A stretch of DNA of 54,794 nt, from positions 1 through 54,794 of the forward strand of contig JANXBS010000024.1 of the NCBI GenBank assembly GCA_025060615.1, written 5' to 3'. This stretch comes from Anaerolineae bacterium. Its GTDB lineage: Bacteria; Chloroflexota; Anaerolineae; DUEN01. The translations under genes were made by a program, and so were the position numbers. Shown piece by piece: positions 8,610-17,386 of the stretch. The number at the start of each line of letters is the position of its first letter. Positions within the stretch are counted from its first letter, which is position 1. Under the pieces are notes generated by a model that saw only the letters and a list, made by a program, of their open reading frames with translations, ran no database searches and was not told the DNA's origin.

Positions 8610-10688
8610 TCATTCATACGGCGGCAGCGGCTTGGTGAAGTCCATCGTCTCCCAGGCCTCGATCATGGCATCCACGTTCTTGGCTGTGACGATATCCATA
8701 CCGGAGTTGGTGAACGACTCAAATTGCTTGCCGTTGACGATGTAGTCGTAGATCATCTGCACCGTGTCGTAGCCCCAACCCCAGTACTTCTGGCCGACCA
8801 AGCCGTAGATCAGCCCTTCCTTCACGTACTCCAGCTCGACGGGGAGGGTGTCAAAGGCGACCGTCTGCATGCCTTTCTTGGCAGCCTCCTCCCACAGCGG
8901 CATGGAGCCGCGCTCGGCGAAGAGCGGCCACAGCCCGACGAAGAACCAGCCGTCCAGGTCAGGATAGGCCTGCATTGTCTCCTCTACCACCTGGACGCCT
9001 AGGTTGATGTCGTCATTACAGGCGACGGTGGTCACGATCTCCAGATTGCTGCCGGCGATACCGTCCTTGAAGCCGCGAATGCGCTCCTCCAGGTTGAAGG
9101 CACCTGGCACACCGGTGAGGATCGCCACCTTGCCGCCGTTAGGCAGAGCCTTCTTCAGCAGCTCGGCTGCCGCCTTGCCACCCTCGTAGTTGTCCACGCC
9201 TAGGTAGGTGAATCGCTTGCTATTGGGCGAGTCGGAGTCCCAGGTCATGACCGGGATGCCGGCCTCCACTGCCTTGTTGATGGGGTCCTCGCAGCCGGTA
9301 GGGTCATTGCACGACACGCCAATGGCGTCCACCCCCTTAGCGATGACGTCCTCGATCACCCGCGCCTGCTCGGCCATGTCCGAGGCCACGGAGCCGGTAT
9401 AGAGGATCTCCACCGTGTACGGACCCTGCTCAGTGAGCTCCTTGGCCCGCGTCTCCGCGCCCACCTTGCCCAGCTCGAACACAGGATTGTTGAGCGCCTT
9501 GGGGATCCAGGCGATGACGATCTTGCCGTCGGCCAGGATCTTCTCCCGGTCAAAGGTCACTGCGGCCGGCGCGGCGGGCGGCTGGAACTTGAAGGCGTCC
9601 GCGGGCGGTTCCCAGCCCTCGGTAGTCCACTCATGCGGGATGCCCTTGGCATCCAATTGGGCCTCGTACTCCTTGAGGTTGGCGGCGGTGACCACATCCA
9701 CGCCGGTGTCAATCACGCCGTTCTTAGCCCCCATCTCCTTGAGCGCTGCATCCACGCCCTTCTCGGCCATCAGCTTGATGATCTGGACCGACTTGTAGCC
9801 CATGTCATACTCGCGTTGGGCCACCGTGGCATGGATAACGCCTTCCTTGATGAAGTTGATGATGTCGGTGGTGGCGTCGAAGGCGACGATCTTGATCTGG
9901 CCGGCCTTGCCCGCCTCCTTTACCGCCGTCGCCCAGGCTGGGCCATTATAGGCATATACGCCGAAGGCGCCCGCCAGGTCGGGGTTCGCCGAGAGCACCG
10001 AGTTGGCCAATTGCAATGCGGTAGCCGCGTCCTCTTTGTCATTGACCGGCTCTAGGGCTGTGATCTTGGTGCCTTCGATGGCTTTTAGGAAACCATCGGT
10101 GCGCTGCAGTGCGTTCAGCGCCGTGTCAGAGCCACGGCCGATACCCACCTTGCCGCCCTCGGGCAGCAATTGCTTCATCGCCTCGCCGGCGATCATGCCC
10201 GCAGTGTAGTTATCGGTGCCGATGTAGACCAGGGAGACGCTTCCCTCCACCGGCGGGGTGTCCAGCGTAGTAACTAGGATGCCCGCATCAGCCGCTTTCT
10301 TCATCACCGGCTCTAGCGCGTTCGGGTCGGATGGCGCGATGGCGATACCCGTCACGCCCTGGGCGATGTAGGTCTCCATGGTCTGGATCTGAGCCGCTAC
10401 GTCCTCTTTCGACGGGACGAAGAAGATGGCCTGATCTTCGGAGAGGCCCAGGTCCTTCGCGGCCGCGCGCACCCCTTTCTCAACGTTCGACCAATAGGGG
10501 TGCACCGATTTGCCGATGACGACCACTTTGAATGGCTTGGCTTCGGCAGGAGCCGGCGTGGGCGTCGGTGCAGGCTGCTCGGCAGGGGCCGGCGTGGGGG
10601 TAGGGGCCGGCGCTGCCGGCGCACATGCTGCCAACACCATGCTCACCAGTACCAGCAGCGAGAGCACGCTGAACAGATGTCGCTTCAT
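8610..10688 (-). CDS. Lipoprotein with two tandem sugar-binding (PBP1, RbsB-like) domains
   Basis: 692 residues, about twice the family norm. The ATG at 10688 is fixed by an ideal AAGGAGG 7 nt upstream. Residues 1-22 are a lipoprotein signal ending LAAC (Cys22). A Pro/Thr/Ala linker (23-50) follows. Two complete periplasmic-binding-protein domains of the Peripla_BP_4 type come next: domain A about 53-355 ([26 protein letters not shown]) and domain B about 388-690 ([30 protein letters not shown]), joined by a Pro/Ala linker (365-380). Each half resembles a full RbsB, so this looks like a gene fusion or duplication. It should sit on the outer face of the membrane and feed the two flanking permease/ATPase pairs. 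Confidence 0.9.
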   Translation of the reverse strand: MKRHLFSVLSLLVLVSMVLAACAPAAPAPTPTPAPAEQPAPTPTPAPAEAKPFKVVVIGKSVHPYWSNVEKGVRAAAKDLGLSEDQAIFFVPSKEDVAAQIQTMETYIAQGVTGIAIAPSDPNALEPVMKKAADAGILVTTLDTPPVEGSVSLVYIGTDNYTAGMIAGEAMKQLLPEGGKVGIGRGSDTALNALQRTDGFLKAIEGTKITALEPVNDKEDAATALQLANSVLSANPDLAGAFGVYAYNGPAWATAVKEAGKAGQIKIVAFDATTDIINFIKEGVIHATVAQREYDMGYKSVQIIKLMAEKGVDAALKEMGAKNGVIDTGVDVVTAANLKEYEAQLDAKGIPHEWTTEGWEPPADAFKFQPPAAPAAVTFDREKILADGKIVIAWIPKALNNPVFELGKVGAETRAKELTEQGPYTVEILYTGSVASDMAEQARVIEDVIAKGVDAIGVSCNDPTGCEDPINKAVEAGIPVMTWDSDSPNSKRFTYLGVDNYEGGKAAAELLKKALPNGGKVAILTGVPGAFNLEERIRGFKDGIAGSNLEIVTTVACNDDINLGVQVVEETMQAYPDLDGWFFVGLWPLFAERGSMPLWEEAAKKGMQTVAFDTLPVELEYVKEGLIYGLVGQKYWGWGYDTVQMIYDYIVNGKQFESFTNSGMDIVTAKNVDAMIEAWETMDFTKPLPPYE

Positions 10689-10709
10689 GGGTTTACCTCC
10701 TTCGCTTGA

Positions 10710-10737
10710 ATTATCACTTATTATCAAGTGAGGACAA
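10710..10737 (-). promoter_or_regulatory. Possible internal promoter before the tandem binding protein gene
   Basis: Minus strand -35 TTGTCC (10737-10732), 16-nt spacer, -10 GATAAT (10715-10710), about 22 nt before the ATG at 10688. Repeated TTATCA steps here may also be an operator. It would allow extra expression of the binding protein. The rest of 10689-10927 holds no gene. Confidence 0.45.
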
Positions 10738-10927
10738 CAGACAGCGCAGCCATCATCGAGTACAAGTCGTGCTTTCTTATTGCCTGAGATCACCTCCCTT
10801 ACCTTAGCCTACGTCAAATCTCAGAGGGCACTGCGACTTTACAGAACTCTTTAACGGCCTCAAGAATTTGATCTAGTTCCGGGCATGTAACTACGTAATC
10901 ATCTTCTTCATGTTTGATCTATTTCAT

Positions 10928-11710
10928 TTACGCCTTTCCCTCAGCGAAATCGTCGCGCGCGCCCACCATATAGGCAACCACCCGTTCCCGGAACTCGTGG
11001 ATATTCCCTTCCACCGGCAGATCGGCGACTTTGCGCCCGTGTCGCATCACCATAACCCGGTCGCCCACCCGATAAATGTCCTCTAAGCGGTGGCTAATGA
11101 TGATGATCGAGGCGCCTTGCTCTTTGAGCTGCCGAATCAGATCGAGCACCTTGTCAATGGCCGCCACGCTCAGCGCTGCCGTGGGCTCGTCCATGATGAT
11201 CACCTTGGCGTTAAAGGCCGTCGCTCGGCCAATGGCCACTGCCTGTCGCTGGCCGCCGGACAGGGTCTCCACCCTTTGGCGCACCGAGGCGATGTCAATC
11301 CGCAGCCGCTCCATTAAGCGTTGGGCCTCTTGTGCCATACGCCGTTGATCCATGACCCGGATCGGCCCCAGATTGAAGCGGACGATCTCTCGTCCCAGGA
11401 AGATGTTCGCGGCCACGTCTAGGTTATTAGCCAGAGCGAAGTCCTGATAAACCATCTCGATCCCCAGTCGACGTGAGTCCTCTGGCTGTCGGATATGTAC
11501 TCGTTGCCCTTCGATGTAGATCTCTCCTTCATCAGGGAGGTAAGCGCCAGAGAGGATTTTCATCAACGTGGACTTGCCGGCCGCGTTATCACCCACCAGC
11601 CCTAGCACCTCGTTGTGTTGCAAGGTCAAGTCCACACCCCGCAGCGCTTGTACGGCGCCAAAGCTCTTGCGGATGCCCCTCATCTCCACGATGGGAACGC
11701 CTTGGTTCAT
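10928..11710 (-). CDS. Sugar ABC transporter ATP-binding protein, single NBD (FrcA-like)
   Basis: 260 residues with one ABC domain: Walker [11 protein letters not shown]-loop region [19 protein letters not shown], signature LSGGQRQAV, Walker [12 protein letters not shown] and the switch His in [10 protein letters not shown]. This is the single-NBD form associated with fructose/ribose-type (CUT2) importers, which works as a homodimer. The operon therefore encodes both a single-NBD and a double-NBD ATPase. It lies between the first permease (147-nt gap) and the binding protein. Confidence 0.92.
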   Translation of the reverse strand: MNQGVPIVEMRGIRKSFGAVQALRGVDLTLQHNEVLGLVGDNAAGKSTLMKILSGAYLPDEGEIYIEGQRVHIRQPEDSRRLGIEMVYQDFALANNLDVAANIFLGREIVRFNLGPIRVMDQRRMAQEAQRLMERLRIDIASVRQRVETLSGGQRQAVAIGRATAFNAKVIIMDEPTAALSVAAIDKVLDLIRQLKEQGASIIIISHRLEDIYRVGDRVMVMRHGRKVADLPVEGNIHEFRERVVAYMVGARDDFAEGKA

Positions 11711-11737
11711 CTTCGCTCTCTCAATTCAGCGCACCAG

Positions 11738-11830
11738 AGGGTAACAAAGGATGAGACACTAAAGCAACAAAGGCCAAAGCGTGATGATGGACCGTCTTGT
11801 TGCCTTATCGCCCTGTTCTGCAACGCCTGG
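11738..11830. repeat. Intergenic degenerate GGTAACA/GGTGACA-type repeat
   Basis: The gap between the permease and single-NBD genes carries a GGTAACAAAGG-type segment (about 11740) and, inverted near 11796-11820, a segment whose minus strand reads AACAGGGCGATAAGGCAAC. The latter nearly matches the plus strand at 26379-26397 (AACAGGGTGACAAGGCAAC). It looks like a remnant of a dispersed short-repeat family. Confidence 0.4.
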
Positions 11831-11857
11831 TCGTTCCATAATTAAATTAATCTATAT

Positions 11858-12850
11858 CTATCGTCGCGTCCGACGCCGCACCATGTCATAGATAACTGCG
11901 ATCGCCAACACCACGCCCAGGATGGCGTCCTGAAGGTAGGATGAGATATTGATCAGCACCATGCCATTCTGCATCACGCCCATGATGGCGGCCCCCAAGA
12001 GGGCACCCAAAACCGTCCCTTCACCGCCGAACAGGCTGGTACCGCCGATCACCGTGGCCGCAATGGCCCATAGTTCATAAGCGGTGCCGACCGTTGGCGT
12101 CCCCTGTCCCAGCCGAGATGCCAGGAGGATGCCCGTCATGGCCGCCATGAAGCCGCTAGTAGCGTAGCAGAAGATACGCACCCGGTCCACATGAACGCCC
12201 GACACGCGAGCGGCCTCCAGGTTGCCGCCCACCGCGTAGATATGGCGGCCAAGCACGGTGAAGTTCAGGATGAAGGATACGATCAACGCAACGACGATTA
12301 AGATGATAAAAGAGATAGGGACGTTCGCGAGATCGCCTTGTCCCAAGGCCAGGAAAGGATGCCCCGACGGATAGACGATTGGATAGCCGCGTGTGATGTA
12401 GCCGGCCATACCGCGGGCAATCAACCAGGTGCTCAGCGTGATGATGAACGGAGGGATTTTTAGCTTTGTCACGAACAGGCCGTGCCAAACGCCGACGAGG
12501 GTCCCTAGTGCCAGCGTGATGAGAATTGCGGGGATCATGCCCACTGGGGCGAGCCCAAACGCGCCCTTCAGCATCAACGTAGCAACAATGACGCCGGTAA
12601 GCGCTGTCAGCGAGCCCACACTGAGGTCAATGCCACCGGTGATGATGACCAGGATCTCTCCGATGGCCAACACGCCAAAGGTGGCCATGAAGCGCATGAT
12701 CACGGCTAGGTTGGCCGGCTTGATGAACGTCTCCGGCTGCCGCCAGTAGAAGTAGAGGCAGAGCAATATCAGCGCGATCAGGACGTTTAGCTCGCGGAAC
12801 TGGCCAAGGGCGATACGCTGTCCCCGCTGTGGGCGGGTGGCGACGGCCAT
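11858..12850 (-). CDS. Sugar ABC transporter permease (RbsC-like), first gene of the operon
   Basis: 330 residues of membrane helices in the BPD_transp_2 family. Hallmarks are [20 protein letters not shown] near 60-80, [23 protein letters not shown] in the middle and [16 protein letters not shown] near the C-terminus. It shares family motifs with the permease at 5417-6430 but is clearly diverged from it, so the two could form a heterodimeric channel or serve two binding domains separately. GAGGAGG lies just upstream of the ATG, and a near-consensus promoter lies 115 nt upstream. Confidence 0.9.
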   Translation of the reverse strand: MAVATRPQRGQRIALGQFRELNVLIALILLCLYFYWRQPETFIKPANLAVIMRFMATFGVLAIGEILVIITGGIDLSVGSLTALTGVIVATLMLKGAFGLAPVGMIPAILITLALGTLVGVWHGLFVTKLKIPPFIITLSTWLIARGMAGYITRGYPIVYPSGHPFLALGQGDLANVPISFIILIVVALIVSFILNFTVLGRHIYAVGGNLEAARVSGVHVDRVRIFCYATSGFMAAMTGILLASRLGQGTPTVGTAYELWAIAATVIGGTSLFGGEGTVLGALLGAAIMGVMQNGMVLINISSYLQDAILGVVLAIAVIYDMVRRRTRR

Positions 12851-12964
12851 CTCGTTCCTCCTCGAACGGTGAACGTGGGTAACAACCGTCGTTGGCGCTC
12901 AAAGATCAGACTGCTTGGGGAAAGAGTTTTGGTGTTTGGAAAGATGAGACAAAGTTTCAAACAA

Positions 12965-12993
12965 ATTATAACGCCTTTAGTGTTCTTCGTCAA
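12965..12993 (-). promoter_or_regulatory. Main promoter of the sugar ABC operon
   Basis: Minus strand -35 TTGACG (12993-12988), 17-nt spacer, -10 TATAAT (12970-12965); predicted start near 12958, leaving about 108 nt of leader. An odd palindrome GTTTGAAAC lies immediately downstream (about 12954-12962) in the position of an operator. Confidence 0.8.
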
Positions 12994-13103
12994 TTGGCTA
13001 TTCCCAAATCGCTGAGCTTCTCAATAGTTGGTTTAATAACGGGGATAGGCACCTCCAGCCCATAGTCAGCCCTCTTTTCCAAAGCATACACAGTATAAGC
13101 CTG
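12990..13103 (-). pseudogene. Possible 37-codon gene remnant after the holin-family gene
   Basis: Directly after the stop codon of the YvlD-like gene, the same frame stays open for 37 codons and then stops at 12990-12992. The translation has strikingly protein-like composition (ALEKRADYGLEVPIPVIKP, followed by TIEKLSDLGIAN), alternating strand and helix. There is no start codon or Shine-Dalgarno. It could be the 3' end of a deleted gene; I do not recognise the family. Its TGA lies inside the -35 box of the sugar operon promoter. Confidence 0.3.
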
Positions 13104-13475
13104 TTAGTTCCGTCGCTTCTCCTCGCTGATGAACAGGCTTAGAATGACGCTGACGAAGCTAATGACTAAGGCGCCCCAGAACGCGGGGAAAAAGCCCTCC
13201 ACCCGAAATTCCACGCCTAACCAGCTAGCCACCGCTGATGTCAACCAGAGCATGAACGCGTTGAGGACGAGGGTGAACAATCCTAACGTCATAATCCGCA
13301 ATGGGCATGTCAGGACTGCCAACACCGGGCGAATGAACGCGTTGACAAGTCCGAAGATGAGGGCGACCACGACCAGCGTCTCCACGCTCCGCTCGGCGTG
13401 GATCCCCTCTACCAACTGCGCGGCGACCCATAGCGCTGCAGCGTTGATCACGAGCCGGATAAGTAGGCGGTTCAC
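13104..13475 (-). CDS. Phage holin family 4 / YvlD-like membrane protein
   Basis: 123 residues with about four membrane helices. The run FGLVNAFIRPVLAVLTCPLR, followed by TLGLFTLVLNAFMLWLTS, is characteristic of the phage-holin superfamily IV (YvlD) of bacterial membrane proteins. These are not phage genes as a rule and are often linked to envelope-stress loci. It starts 9 nt after the SHOCT-like gene, in the same order as yvlB-yvlD neighbours in Bacillus, so an envelope role is inferred. Confidence 0.85.
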   Translation of the reverse strand: MNRLLIRLVINAAALWVAAQLVEGIHAERSVETLVVVALIFGLVNAFIRPVLAVLTCPLRIMTLGLFTLVLNAFMLWLTSAVASWLGVEFRVEGFFPAFWGALVISFVSVILSLFISEEKRRN

Positions 13476-13484
13476 TTGCGCCTC

Positions 13485-13862
13485 CTATTCTACAAAGATC
13501 TCGACGCGCTCGCCGCTCTCATCGTCCTCTACGTCCACTAGCTTGCCGCGCGTGCCCTCTCGGATCATCTCGATGACGCGGTCGGCATTGAAGCCTTCGA
13601 TTCCTGAAGCAAAACGAGCTCTCAGCTTCAACCCTATGCTCACCAGCTCCATCGGGATGTTGACGTTCACCTTAGCACGCCCGCTCTTAAGGTCGGTAAT
13701 GCGCACGCGAAACCAGCGTGCCTTGACCTTTGATGATGCGGGCGAGAGCTCTGCCTTGTCCCTTTCCTCCAGTGCCTCCAATAACTTCGCTGCATCCTCG
13801 GCGGAGATCTGCCCCCGTTCTACCATTTTCAAAATCCGCAGCCGCTCTTCTGCTGTAGGCAC
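13485..13862 (-). CDS. SHOCT-like / YvlB N-terminal-like protein
   Basis: 125 residues from a GTG at 13862 with GAGGTG 5 nt upstream. The first 36 residues (TAEERLRILKMVERGQISAE, then a helix with AAKLLEAL) form the short helical SHOCT-like module that opens YvlB-type proteins. The rest is a beta-rich segment (RWFRVRITDLKSGRAKVNVN and following) ending in an acidic tail. The large DUF4097 adhesin-like domain of full YvlB is missing. It is paired with the YvlD-like gene downstream. Exact role unknown; membrane-stress sensing is suggested only by association. Confidence 0.75.
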   Translation of the reverse strand: MPTAEERLRILKMVERGQISAEDAAKLLEALEERDKAELSPASSKVKARWFRVRITDLKSGRAKVNVNIPMELVSIGLKLRARFASGIEGFNADRVIEMIREGTRGKLVDVEDDESGERVEIFVE

Positions 13863-13899
13863 TTTAGCACCTCTGCTACTGCCGCGCGGCGTGTAGTTT

Positions 13900-14934
13900 C
13901 TATGCTGCCTCTGTCTCCTGGCACACCCGTCGCCGCATAGTGACCAAAGTACGGTGAATACGAAAGCCGGTTGCTTGCAGCGCTTTCACCAATAATGTGT
14001 ACTCGGTGTTCACCTGAGTTGCGATCTCATGCGCAGGGGAGCCGACGAGCAGGTTGAGCGCCTGAGCGACCAGTGGTAGCTCCCACTTTCCCCAGTGTTC
14101 CGGGTGTACCCACATCTCCAGACGATGGAATGGCTGCCAACGCACTGCTCGCACCAACACCGCGATCGCCAGCCGGTCATCGATCCGCATCCCCAGTCGC
14201 CAGACTCGCTCGCTGCCGATCAGCCGCTTCAGCCATTCACCCAGACGTTGGTCCGCCGTGATCTGAAACCGATGTCGGCGTGGGGGCTGCCACCATCGGG
14301 CCAGCGCAGGCAGGGAGGCTAGTGCCAGATCGTATACCTCTTCCCATTCGGTCGCAGACAGCGGTTCTATCGGTAGCGAGGCCGAAACAGGCAATGGGCT
14401 CTCTGGAGGCCGCTCGCGTCGCATCTCGCTAGATTCTGTGATTGCCTCGAATCCTAGTCGTTCATATAGCCGACGCGCGATCACGTTGTCAGCCCGTACC
14501 TGTAATACAGCCCAGGTGCCCTCGTGGACGCGGATGTGATCCAGCGCGGCTTCCATCAGCATGCGGCCGATGCCCCTGCCACGATACTCAGGAGCCACGG
14601 CGACGTTGGCGATCTGCCAACGTCGGGCGTGTGAATCGGCGCGCTGTACGGTCACATTGCCCACCACGCGCCCATCCTCAACCCAGACGTATCCGCCAAA
14701 CATCCCCGGCCAGCTTCCCTCTATAGCGCTGACCAGGCCCATCACCCGGCCTAGGCGCCCCATTAAACGTAGCTCGCGCAAGGCTGCCTGGCCGTTAGGA
14801 TCGAGCTCCCCTGAGAACACGCGCTCGATCAGATTGGCCACCTGTGGCAGATCCTGCCGAGGGTCCAGCGGCCGCAATCCCTGAAACCGGCGCGATGGGT
14901 TGATCACCGTGGTTGTCACTGCGTTTTCCCTCAT
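13900..14934 (-). CDS. GNAT family N-acetyltransferase
   Basis: 344 residues. The first half is a typical GNAT fold: IANVAVAPEYRGRGIGRMLM carries the acetyl-CoA pyrophosphate loop (RGRGIG), and VLQVRADNVIARRLYERLGF is the conserved beta5-alpha4 element. The second half (about 180-340) is a diverged region that may be a second, degenerate GNAT domain (LGMRIDDRLAIAVLVRAVRW, then HRLEMWVHPE). It should transfer an acetyl group from acetyl-CoA to an unknown amine. A promoter lies just upstream at 14958-14986; the SHOCT-like gene follows after 37 nt. Confidence 0.85.
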   Translation of the reverse strand: MRENAVTTTVINPSRRFQGLRPLDPRQDLPQVANLIERVFSGELDPNGQAALRELRLMGRLGRVMGLVSAIEGSWPGMFGGYVWVEDGRVVGNVTVQRADSHARRWQIANVAVAPEYRGRGIGRMLMEAALDHIRVHEGTWAVLQVRADNVIARRLYERLGFEAITESSEMRRERPPESPLPVSASLPIEPLSATEWEEVYDLALASLPALARWWQPPRRHRFQITADQRLGEWLKRLIGSERVWRLGMRIDDRLAIAVLVRAVRWQPFHRLEMWVHPEHWGKWELPLVAQALNLLVGSPAHEIATQVNTEYTLLVKALQATGFRIHRTLVTMRRRVCQETEAA

Positions 14935-14957
14935 GCAAGGTTCATAAGCTCAACCGG

Positions 14958-14986
14958 ATTATACAACCCATGCGTTAGCAGCTCAA
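14958..14986 (-). promoter_or_regulatory. Promoter for the GNAT gene
   Basis: Minus strand -35 TTGAGC (14986-14981), 17-nt spacer, perfect -10 TATAAT (14963-14958). Start predicted near 14951, 17 nt before the ATG at 14934; no strong Shine-Dalgarno follows. The rest of 14935-15234 holds only a doubtful small frame. Confidence 0.65.
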
Positions 14987-15043
14987 ACCGCCTAGCCGGC
15001 AAAGACCAGAGCGCCCCCAGCTGCTTCACAGCCCTGGGTATGT

Positions 15044-15232
15044 CTACAAGTGAATGCTGCTATTGGACAGATGTAGATATCTGGGGAAATCGGCCGGCCA
15101 TGTCAGCTTCGATGTAGTTACCGTAGTAGAGGCCACGCCTGTCTCGATCTTCGCATCAACTGTCCCATTGGAAACGATAGAGGTCCTTTCCTGCTCCAAC
15201 CGCGCTACGGTCGCTTCGATGCCGCCATTCAC
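15044..15232 (-). CDS. Doubtful small ORF, possible DUF4097/adhesin-like fragment
   Basis: A 62-codon frame begins with GTG two bases after the MFS stop codon. Its sequence (NGGIEATVARLEQERTSIVS, then NGTVDAKIETG) alternates like the repeat strands of DUF4097/adhesin-like domains, the part that the nearby SHOCT-like protein lacks. It could therefore be a leftover of a larger YvlB-type gene, but it is short, has no clear ribosome site and may be chance. Confidence 0.25.
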   Translation of the reverse strand: MNGGIEATVARLEQERTSIVSNGTVDAKIETGVASTTVTTSKLTWPADFPRYLHLSNSSIHL

Positions 15233-15234
15233 CC

Positions 15235-16539
15235 TTATGCTGTTGCAGTCTCTGCCCTCGGTGGGATCTGCGATCCGTCTAGCGCTCCATGTCTCTCACA
15301 GGCATCCTCTAAACGCGCAATCGCCGGCACAAAGAAGGAGGCGGTTCCCATCAGTATACAGAAGGCGCCTCCCATCATGAACCACGGCTGGACTCCTATC
15401 CGATCGGCCAGTGGACCGGCCACCGCCAGGCCCAACGGCGACATTGCCATACAAAGGCTACTCATCAGGGTAAAGACACGTCCCTGCATTTCCGGAGCTA
15501 CAGCTACCTGCATGACTGCGAAAATAGGCCCGTTGGTGATCGGGTTCATGAAGCCGGCAACGAAGTTAGCCACCACAGCTAGCCAGAACGCCGTTGCCGG
15601 GGCTATTCCGATGGCGAAGAAGCCAAACCCCATAAGCGAGAGCCCCATCATCGACGTATGGATGCGCTTGCGGAATCCACCCCATACGCCCAGGAACAGC
15701 CCACCCAATACCACTCCGATTCCCCAAGCCGAGTTAAGTGAAGCGAGCTGGATCGCCTCCCCGCGGAAGTGATGGGTCACTAGCAAAGGCAAGAGCGATC
15801 CTCCGGGCGTCAAGAGGAAATTGATGATCATCGCCATGGCGATCAGCCACTGCAGCCCGCGCCAGCCCCGTACATACCGCAGCCCGGCCAGTAAGTCTGC
15901 CCAAACAGATGGCCTCTTGCCAGTGGCATCACTTGGTCTGAGATGGTCAACTGGCTGCGGAACGTAGACGAAGAGCAACGGCAGGATTGCCATCATTGCT
16001 GTGCCCACATCTATCAGCATGATGTCATGAAGCGGCAACAAGCCTACCAGCAGCGCGCCTAGCGGCGGCGAGACGATGTCCATCAGGCCGTGCATCGTCT
16101 GATTAAGCCCGGCAACGCGTGTCAGATGCTCTTTGGGAACCATCAGAGAAGTTGAAGCCTGCATCGCCGGCCAATGGAAACTGCCTGCCAGCGAGCGCAC
16201 CAACATGACGATGTAGACATGCCAGACTTGCAGGCTATCAGACCAGAACAAATAGGCCAACCACAGCGCTGATAGAGCTCCTGCGCCATCGGCTGCTATC
16301 ATGACTAGACGTCTGCTCCAGCGATCCACGTACGCGCCGGCGATCGGTCCCAGTGCAATCCCTGGGACTATTGCTGCTATGGTAGCCGTCGCCAACACGG
16401 TGGCAGAGCCAGTAAACTTGGTCAACCACCACACCAGCGCGAATTGGGCCGTGCTGCTCCCGATCAGCGAGCATATCTGTCCTGCCCAGATCGCTCCAAA
16501 CGCAGCCAGTGATGGCTTGGGTGGTCTGATATGTAGCAT
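15235..16539 (-). CDS. MFS transporter (MFS_3-type exporter)
   Basis: 434 residues with about 12 membrane helices. It begins FGAIWAGQICSLIGSSTAQF and has AYVDRWSRRLVMIAADG between helices 2 and 3, the MFS signature of the enterobactin/macrolide-exporter-like MFS_3 group. The C-terminal half includes VAPEMQGRVFTLMSSLCMAM, also typical of this group. It probably exports a small molecule by proton antiport. It starts 16 nt after the DUF2089 gene, so that regulator-like protein and the exporter form a pair. Confidence 0.88.
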   Translation of the reverse strand: MLHIRPPKPSLAAFGAIWAGQICSLIGSSTAQFALVWWLTKFTGSATVLATATIAAIVPGIALGPIAGAYVDRWSRRLVMIAADGAGALSALWLAYLFWSDSLQVWHVYIVMLVRSLAGSFHWPAMQASTSLMVPKEHLTRVAGLNQTMHGLMDIVSPPLGALLVGLLPLHDIMLIDVGTAMMAILPLLFVYVPQPVDHLRPSDATGKRPSVWADLLAGLRYVRGWRGLQWLIAMAMIINFLLTPGGSLLPLLVTHHFRGEAIQLASLNSAWGIGVVLGGLFLGVWGGFRKRIHTSMMGLSLMGFGFFAIGIAPATAFWLAVVANFVAGFMNPITNGPIFAVMQVAVAPEMQGRVFTLMSSLCMAMSPLGLAVAGPLADRIGVQPWFMMGGAFCILMGTASFFVPAIARLEDACERHGALDGSQIPPRAETATA

Positions 16540-16555
16540 GTTGGGCCTCCTCGGT

Positions 16556-16942
16556 TCACAGCGCTTGCAGTTGACGCAGGGCTTCTTCTACGGTGATCTT
16601 GCCTACAAATAGGTCGTCCAAGATCGCCTGGCGTCTGGCTACGGCCCGCTGGCGTTCCTCCTGTGGTGCCTCCGAGCGTATTTCATACCCTAGCGCTCGA
16701 ATAATGTCTTTTAGACGATTCCGCACCGTGGGGTAGGAGAGCTTTAGCTCCTCGGCCAGCCAGGTGATCTTCCCTTCTAGCCGGATAAAGGCCTCCAAAA
16801 AAACTTGTTGCTCTGCAGTGAGGCGATATAGCCGCCCCAGTATGAAACGTCCCTCCAACACAGACTCGCACGTTGGACAATGTAGACGGGTGACAACCAT
16901 TTCGTTGTCGCATATGGGACATCTCCCCGGCACTGGATACAT
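16556..16942 (-). CDS. DUF2089 family protein (zinc-ribbon, HTH-like regulator)
   Basis: 128 residues from the second of two adjacent ATGs (16942), which has AGGAGG at 5 nt; longer starts have no ribosome site. The N-terminus is a four-cysteine zinc ribbon (CPICDNEMVVTRLHCPTC). Residues 35-85 read like a winged or helix-turn-helix region (FIRLEGKITWLAEELKLSYP, then TVRNRLKDII), and the C-terminus is a short helical KITVEEALRQLQ module like SHOCT. DUF2089 proteins are presumed transcription regulators often found near YvlB/YvlD-like genes. It is preceded by its own promoter and followed by the MFS gene. Confidence 0.82.
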   Translation of the reverse strand: MYPVPGRCPICDNEMVVTRLHCPTCESVLEGRFILGRLYRLTAEQQVFLEAFIRLEGKITWLAEELKLSYPTVRNRLKDIIRALGYEIRSEAPQEERQRAVARRQAILDDLFVGKITVEEALRQLQAL

Positions 16943-17021
16943 CATCTCCTCCTGAAAAACACGGTTGTCAGTGAAAGGCCAGCAATACGTGATCACCTTA
17001 CGGCTCAGACAATTCGTTCAA

Positions 17022-17050
17022 ATCATAGTATCGTTTCTTAATTTGGTCAA
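17022..17050 (-). promoter_or_regulatory. Promoter for DUF2089-MFS
   Basis: Minus strand -35 TTGACC (17050-17045), 17-nt spacer, -10 TATGAT (17027-17022); start near 17015, about 73 nt before the ATG. The surrounding DNA is notably AT-rich (17030-17090). Confidence 0.65.
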
Positions 17051-17386
17051 GTATCGTCTGAAGAAAATTAAACTTAAACGTAAAATAATTTAAGGAGGAC
17101 CAACCTAGGGGCGTTTCCAAGCAGCGAAGAACCCTGGGGGGATAGAACAGATGAAAGGCCATGCCACTTCCGGACTAAGGTATGGATTCTTTTGTATAGC
17201 CCTTATCTATCCTTCACTGGCTCGGTTGTCCTCTCCAACGGGCTAGGAAGGGCGGGTTAAAGGGCTGATCAAAAGCTTTTCGGAAAAGGCTTGCCCTATC
17301 GAGCTTCTCCGCTTCTTCAATCTTCAAGTAGGTGATGCCGCCGATTTTATCTCTTTGGTTTACGGATGAGGCCGAACGGGGTCCAC
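17051..17386. other. Gene-free stretch with an AT-rich tract and a possible coding remnant
   Basis: No complete gene. Bases 17060-17092 are AT-rich. On the minus strand from about 17349 to 17214, one frame reads a protein-like sequence (KIGGITYLKIEEAEKLDRAS, then FRKAFDQPFNPPFLARWRGQ) ending in TGA. It lacks its own start, since the frame continues into the antisense of no known domain, so it may be a relic of a deleted gene. Confidence 0.25.

Noticed and set aside
13104-13475. Interpretation as a lysis holin
   Set aside because: No endolysin or phage genes nearby; pairing with a SHOCT-like gene fits a YvlB/YvlD-type locus.
13129-13896. 255-codon plus-strand open frame
   Set aside because: Antisense to the holin-family and SHOCT-like genes, with low-complexity Ser/Thr/Arg composition; the minus-strand genes have clear families and ribosome sites.
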